The translations under genes were made by a program, and so were the position numbers. The notes below the pieces were generated by a model. The model was given only the letters and a program-made list of their open reading frames with translations. It was not told the DNA's origin and searched no databases. Below, piece by piece: positions 57,857 to 64,000 of a stretch of 64,000 bases of DNA. The DNA is from Parietaria judaica (lineage: Eukaryota; Streptophyta; Magnoliopsida; Rosales; Urticaceae), in assembly GCA_954871525.1 (NCBI GenBank), contig OX940869.1, positions 19,992,001 through 20,056,000 on the forward strand, in the 5' to 3' direction. Within the stretch, counting starts at the first letter, position 1. Every line of letters starts with the position of its first letter.

Positions 57857-60800
57857 CCACACTAATGAAGGTCTAGCAACTCAAATTTCATGAAGAACGC
57901 ATCGTATTTGCTCTCGTAAGAAAACCAATTTTAACATTTTTCGGTAATGATTTTAACCCGTTAACGGCTTGATATAGGAAGTACGAGATAGTGTTTCGCT
58001 ATTTAGGGATTAAAATAAGTACATGTAATATAATTACACATTATTAAGCATTTTGAAATTCATTTTTTGTTTAAAAGATCGTTTAATTAGGGTTCTTTAA
58101 TGTAAAATGGGAAAAAGACTCAGTTTTTTTTTTGGAGCACGTATTAATTGTTGAAAACTGGGTTTTAAGAGAGCTCCAGTAAGTTTTAATGCCAAAACAA
58201 ACCCAATATATAATAATACCACACTAATGAAGGTCTAGCAACTCAAATTTCATGAAGAACGCATCGTATTTGCTCTCGTAAGAAAACCAATTTTAACACT
58301 TTTCGGTAATGATTTTAACTCGTTAACGGCTTGATATAGAAAGTACGAGGTAGTGCTTTGCTATTTAGGGATTAAAATAAGTAAATGTGATACAATTACA
58401 CATTATTAAGCATTTTGAAATTCATTTTTTGTTTAATATATAGTTTAATTAGGGTTCTGCCGCGTAAAATGGTAAAAAGACTCAGTTTTTTTTTGGAGCA
58501 CGTATCAATTGTTGAAAACTGGGTTTTAATAGAGCTCCAGTAAGTTTTAATGCCAAAACTAACCTAATATATAATAATACCACCCTAATGAAGGTCTATC
58601 AACTAAAATTTCATGAAGAACGCATCGTATTTGCTCTTGTAAGAAAACCAATTTTAACACTTTTCGGTAATGATTTTAACTCGTTAACGGCTTGATATAG
58701 AAAGTACGAGGTAGTGCTTTGCTATTTAGGGATTAAAATAAGTAAATGTGATACAATTACACATTATTAAGCATTTTGAAATTCATTTTTTGTTTAAAAT
58801 ATAGTTTAATTAGGGTTCTGCCGCGTAAAAGGGTAAAGAGACTCAGTTTTTTTTTGGAGCACGTATCAATTGTTGAAAACTGGGTTTTAAGAGAGCTCCA
58901 GTAAGTTTTAATGCCAAAACTAACCCAATATATAATAATACCTCCGTAATGAAGGTCTAGCAACTCAAATTTCATGAAGAACGCATCGTATTTGCTCTCG
59001 TAAGAAAATTAATTATAATACTTTTCGGTAATGATTTTAACTCGTTAACGGCTTGATATAGAAAGTACGAGATAATGCTTCGCTATTTAGGGATTAAAAT
59101 AAGTAAATGTGATACAATTACACATTATTAAGCATTTTGAAATTCATTTTTTGTTTAAAATATCGTTTAATTAGGGTTCTTTAATGTAAAATGGGAAAAA
59201 GACTCAGTTTTTTTAAGAGCACGTATTAATTGTTGAAAACTTGGTTTTAAGAGAGCTCCAGTAAGTTTTAATGCCAAAACTAACCCAATATATAATAATA
59301 CCACCCTAATGAAGGTCTAGCAACTCAAATTTCATGAAGAACGCATCGTAGTTGCTCTCGTAAGAAAACCAATTTTAACATTTTTAAGTAATGATTTTAA
59401 CCCGTTAACGGCTTGATATAGGAAGTACGAGATAGTGTTTCGCTATTTAGGGATTAAAATAAGTACATGTAATATAATTACACATTATTAAGCATTTTGA
59501 AATTCATTTTTTGTTTAAAAGATCGTTTAATTAGGGTTCTTTAATGTAAAATGGGAAAAAGACTCAGTTTTTTTTTGGAGCACGTATTAATTGTTGAAAA
59601 CTTGGTTTTAAGAGAGCTCCAGTAAGTTTTAATGCCAAAACTAACCTAATATATAATAATACCACACTAATGAAGGTCTAGCAACTCAAATTTCATGAAG
59701 AACGCATCGTATTTGCTCTCGTAAGAAAACAAATTTTAACACTTTTCGGTAATGATTTTAACTCGTTAACGGCTTGATATAGAAAGTACGAGGTAGTGCT
59801 TTGCTATTTAGGGATTAAAATAAGTAAATGTGATACAATTACACATTATTAAGCATTTTGAAATTCATTTTTTGTTTAAAATATAGTTTAATTAGGGTTC
59901 TGCCGCGTAAAATGGTAAAAAGACTCAGTTTTTTTTTGGAGCACGTATCAATTGTTGAAAACTGGGTTTTAATAGAGCTCCAATAAGTTTTAATGCCAAA
60001 ACTAACCTAATATATAATAATACCACCCTAATGAAGGTCTAGCAACTCAAATTTCATGAAGAACGCATCGTATTTGCTCTCGTAAGAAAACCAATTTTAA
60101 CACTTTTCGGTAATGATTTTAACTCGTTAACGGCTTGATATAGAAAGTACGAGGTAGTGCTTTGCTATTTAGGGATTAAAATAAGTAAATTCGATACAAT
60201 TACAAATTATTAAGCATTTTGAAATTCATTTTTTGTTTAAAATATAGTTTAATTAGGGTTCTGCCGCGTAAAATGGTAAAGAGACTCAGTTTTTTTTTGG
60301 AGCACGTATCAATTGTTGAAAACTGGGTTTTAAGAGAGCTCCAGTAAGTTTTAATGCCAAAACTAACCCAATATATAATAATACCACCCTAATTAAGGTC
60401 TAGCAACTCAAATTTCATGAAGAACGCATCGTATTTGCTCTCGTAAGAAAACCAATTTTAACACTTTTCGGTAATGATTTTAACTCGTTAACGGCTTGAT
60501 ATAGAAAGTACGAGATAGTGCTTCGCTATTTAGGGATTAAAATAAGTAAATGTGATACAATTACACATTATTAAGCATTTTTAAATTCATTTTTTGTTTA
60601 AAATCTCGTTTAATTAGGGTTCTTTATGTAAAATGGGAAAAAGACTCAGTTTTTTTTTCGAGCACGTATCAATTGTTGAAAACTGGGTTTTAAGAGAGCT
60701 CCAGTAAGTTTTAATGCCAAAACTAACCCAATATATAATAATACCTCCCTAATGAAGGTCTAGCAACTCAAATTTCATGAAGAACGCATCGTATTTGCTC

Positions 60801-63800
60801 TCGTAAGAAAACTAATTATAACACTTTTCGGTAATGATTTTAACTCGTTAACGGCTTGATATAGAAAGTACGAGATAATGCTTCGCTATTTAGGGATTAA
60901 AATAAGTAAATGTGATACAATTACACATTATTAAGCATTTTTAAATTCATTTTTTGTTTAAAATATCGTTTAATTAGGGTTCTTTAATGTAAAATGGGAA
61001 AAAGACTCAGTTTTTTTTTGGAGCACGTATTAATTGTTGAAAACTGGGTTTTAAGAGAGCTCCAGTAAGTTTTAATGCCAAAACTAACCCAATATATAAT
61101 AATATCACACTAATGAAGGTCTAGCAACTCAAATTTCATGAAGAACGCATCGTATTTGCTCTCGTAAGAAAACAAATTTTAACACTTTTCGGTAATGATT
61201 TTAACTCGTTAACGGCTTGATATAGAAAGTACGAGGTAGTGCTTTGCTATTTAGGGATTAAAATAAGTAAATGTGATACAATTACACATTATTAAGCATT
61301 TTGAAATTCATTTTTTGTTTAAAATATAGTTTAATTAGGGTTCTGCCGCGTAAAATGGTAAAAAGACTCAGTTTTTTTTTGGAGCACGTATCAATTGTTG
61401 AAAACTGGGTTTTAATAGAGCTCCAATAAGTTTTAATGCCAAAACTAACCTAATATATAATAATACCACCCTAATGAAGGTCTAGCAATTCAAATTTCAT
61501 GAAGAACGCATCGTATTTGCTCTCGTAAGAAAACCAATTTTAACACTTTTCGGTAATGATTTTAACTCGTTAACGGCTTGATATAGAAAGTACGAGGTAG
61601 TGCTTTGCTATTTAGGGATTAAAATAAGTAAATTCGATACAATTACAAATTATTAAGCATTTTGAAATTCATTTTTTGTTTAAAATATAGTTTAATTAGG
61701 GTTCTGCCGCGTAAAATGGTAAAGAGACTCAGTTTTTTTTGGGAGCACGTATCAATTGTTGAAAACTGGGTTTTAAGAGAGCTCCAGTAAGTTTTAATGC
61801 CAAAACTAACCCAATATATAATAATACCTCCCTAATGAAGGTCTAGCAACTCAAATTTCATGAAGAACGCATCGTATTTGCTCTCGTAAGAAAACTAATT
61901 ATAACACTTTTCGGTAATGATTTTAACTCGTTAACGGCTTGATATAGAAAGTACGAGATAATGCTTTGCTATTTAGGGATTAACATAAGTAAATGTGATA
62001 CAATTAGACATTATTAAGCATTTTGAAATTCATTTTTTGTTTAAAATATCGTTTAATTAGGGTTCTTTAATGTAAAATGGGAAAAAGACTCAGTTTTTTT
62101 TGGAGCACGTATTAATTGTTGAAAACCTGGGTTTAAGAGAGCTCCAGTAAGTTTTAATGCCAAAACTAACCCAATATATAATAATACCACCCTAATGAAG
62201 GTCTAGCAACTCAAATTTCATGAAGAACGCATCGTAGTTGCTCTCGTAAGAAAACCAATTTTACCATTTTTCAGTAATGATTATAACCCGTTAACGGCTT
62301 GATATAGGAAGTACGAGATAGTGTTTCGCTATTTAGGGATTAAAATAAGTACATGTAATATAATTACACATTATTAAGCATTTTGAAATTCATTTTTTGT
62401 TTAAAAGATCGTTTAATTAGGGTTCTTTAATGTAAAATGGGAAAAAGACTCAGTTTTTTTTTGGAGCACGTATTAATTGTTGAAAACTGGGTTTTAAGAG
62501 AGCTCCAGTAAGTTTTAATGCCAAAACTAACCCAATATATAATAATACCACACTAATGAAGGTCTACCAACTCAAATTTCATGAAGAACGCATCGTATTT
62601 GCTCTCGTAAGAAAACCAATTTTAACACTTTTCGGTAATGATTTTAACTCGTTAACGGCTTGATATAGAAAGTACGAGGTAGTGCTTTGCTATTTAGGGA
62701 TTAAAATAAGTAAATGTGATACAATTACACATTATTAAGCATTTTGAAATTCATTTTTTGTTTAAAATATAGTTTAATTAGGGTTCTGCCGCGTAAAATG
62801 GTAAAAAGACTCAGTTTTTTTTTGGAGCACGTATCAATTGTTGAAAACTGGGTTTTAATAGAGCTCCAGTAAGTTTTAATGCCAAAACTAACCTAATATA
62901 TAATAATACCACCCTAATGAAGGTCTAGAAACTCAAATTTCATGAAGAACGCATCGTATTTGCTCTCGTAAGAAAACCAATTTTAACACTTTTCGGTAAT
63001 GATTTTAACTCGTTAACGGCTTGATATAGAAAGTACGAGGTAGTGCTTTGCTATTTAGGGATTAAAATAAGTAAATGTGATACAATTACACATTATTAAG
63101 CATTTTGAAATTCATTTTTTGTTTAAAATATAGTTTAATTAGGGTTCTGCCGCGTAAAATGGTAAAAAGACTCAGTTTTTTTTTGGAGCACGTATCAATT
63201 GTTGAAAACTGGGTTTTAAGAGAGCTCCAGTAAGTTTTAATGCCAAAAATAACCCAATATATATTAATACCACCCTAATTAAGGTCTAGCAACTCAAATT
63301 TCATGAAGAACGCATCGTATTTGCTCTCGTAAGAAAACCAATTTTAACACTTTTCGGTAATGATTTTAACTCGTTAACGGCTTGATATAGAAAGTACGAG
63401 ATAGTGCTTCGCTATTTAGGGATTAAAATAAGTAAATGTGATACAATTACACATTATTATGCATTTTGAAATTCATTTTTTGTTTAAAATATCGTTTAAT
63501 TAGGGTTCTTTAATGTAAAATGGGAAAAAGACTCAGTTTTTTTTGGAGCACGTATTAATTGTTGAAAACTTGGTTTTAAGAGAGCTCCAGTAAGTTTTAA
63601 AGCCAAAACTAACCCAATATATAATAATACCACCTTAATGAAGGTCTAGCAACTCAAATTTCATGAAGAACGCATCGTAGTTGCTCTCGTAAGAAAACCA
63701 ATTTTAACATTTTTCAGTAATGATTTTAACCCGTTAACGGCTTGATATAGGAAGTACGAGATAGTGTTTCGCTATTTAGGGATTAAAATAAGTACATTTA

Positions 63801-63991
63801 ATATAATTACACATTATTAAGCATTTTGAAATTCATTTTTTGTTTTAAATATCGTTTAATTAGGGTTCTTTAATGTAAAATGGGAAAAAGACTCAGTTTT
63901 TTTTTTGGAGCACGTATTAATTGTTGAAAACTGGGTTTTAAGAGCGCTCCAGTAAGTATTAATGCCAAAACTAACCCAATATATAATAATA
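57857..63991. repeat. HOR: tetramer Q-P-P-Q, four copies plus one monomer (1443-1444 bp)
   Basis: Copies start at 57857, 59301, 60744 and 62187, and a fifth begins at 63630. Slot 1 (Q) has AGTGTTTCGC, ACATGTAATATAATTAC and AAAAGATCG at 57857, 59301 and 62187. Slots 2 and 3 are P. Slot 2 has TTTTAATAGAGCTCC, and slot 3 often has GTAAAGAGACTC and AAATTCGATAC. Slot 4 is Q. At 60744 slot 1 instead has CCTCCCTAATG, AACTAATTATAAC and GATAATGC, the markers of slot 4 at 58941 and 61827. This block has more private substitutions per monomer than the rest. Confidence 0.9.
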
Positions 63992-64000
63992 CCACACTGA
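63992..64000. repeat. Partial monomer cut by the window edge
   Basis: The nine bases CCACACTGA begin the next monomer (usual CCACACTAA), so the array continues beyond the window on the right. The left edge starts exactly at a monomer boundary with CCACACTAATG and probably also continues. Confidence 0.85.

Larger units (their letters stand above)
1..64000. repeat. Satellite DNA array, ~361-bp monomer, 177 complete units
   Basis: Every 359-366 bp the junction CCACNCTAAT recurs (1, 363, 722, 1083, 1446 and so on to 63630 and 63992), always in the same orientation. The sequence between junctions is the same AT-rich monomer with scattered substitutions. No spacing departs from this range, so there is no inserted transposon, inversion or unique DNA. 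Fixed landmarks in nearly all monomers are a GTTAAC palindrome, TTTAGGGATT, a T tract of 7-14, and a GAGCTC palindrome. Diagnostic variants sort monomers into P class (TCTGCCGCG, CGTATCAATTG) and Q class (TCTTTAATG, CGTATTAATTG). This is typical of centromeric or pericentromeric heterochromatin of a eukaryote. The insect/beetle suggestion (TCAST-like length and composition) is inference, not a recognised match. Confidence 0.98.

Noticed and set aside
58757..58975. 72-codon minus-strand frame with an ATG start as a real small gene
   Set aside because: It arises from one base change (TAG to TAC in the CCTCCGTAATG junction) combined with a T tract of 9. It is unique to one monomer and its sequence is ordinary satellite.
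1..64000. CRISPR array (regularly spaced repeats)
   Set aside because: The repeats are directly adjacent ~361-bp units with no unique spacers between them and no cas-like genes.
1..64000. Transposon or retroelement insertion within the array
   Set aside because: All 177 monomer spacings are 359-366 bp, with no target-site duplication, terminal repeat or coding remnant. An insertion would have broken the spacing.
1..64000. Firm assignment to the Tribolium castaneum TCAST satellite
   Set aside because: Length and A+T content are similar, but I cannot verify the sequence from memory. A database search of one monomer would decide, so it is kept as a suggestion only.

Overview
The whole 64 kb is one head-to-tail tandem satellite DNA array. 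I find no gene, RNA gene, transposon, CRISPR array or unique-sequence island. I used the recurring junction CCACNCTAAT as the monomer start and traced 177 complete monomers plus a 9-base fragment. All run in the same direction. Spacing is 359-366 bp (mean about 361.5 bp), so nothing is inserted between monomers. The first monomer is about 69% A+T (112 G/C in 360 bases) and is not depleted in CpG (10 seen, about 8.6 expected from its base composition).

The window is almost certainly eukaryotic heterochromatin, pericentromeric or another satellite block, and probably from an insect. Monomer length and base composition resemble the roughly 360-bp major satellite TCAST reported from the beetle Tribolium castaneum. 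I cannot confirm that identity from memory, so species and family stay open.

Monomers fall into two classes. P class carries GAGGTAGTGCTTTGC, then TCTGCCGCG and CGTATCAATTG. Q class carries GAGATAGTGCTTCGC, then TCTTTAATG and CGTATTAATTG. Subtypes, named here for convenience, are A, A', B and B' (P) and C, D, E, F, F' and G (Q). They are arranged in higher-order repeats (HORs) whose unit size changes along the window.

Layout: 1-3616, pentamer ABCDE twice. 3617-10128, AFA'F'B'E, then octamer AFA'F'B'CDE with its last four monomers tandemly duplicated. 10129-15201, one AF dimer, then an A-D-E/G trimer four times. 15202-18096, a second copy of the octamer, 9.4 kb from the first. 18097-24974, dimers, a mixed pentamer and a trimer duplication. 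24975-28586, pentamer A'F'B'CD twice. 28587-31838, mixed monomers with a P/Q chimera. 31839-36177, hexamer AFBCDE twice. 36178-41961, octamer AFAFBCDE (last slot G in copy 2) twice. 41962-47019, AF dimers. 47020-49550, a disrupted zone with a chimeric monomer and a local TTGTC variant. 49551-57856, a zone that has nearly lost the GCCGCG half. 57857-64000, a more diverged Q-P-P-Q tetramer of 1443-1444 bp.

There are no genes to act together. The biology visible is concerted evolution: unequal exchange and conversion generating nested duplications, chimeric monomers and length changes confined largely to one T tract. Minus-strand open frames of 62-72 codons recur only because the monomer recurs, and they are not called as genes.
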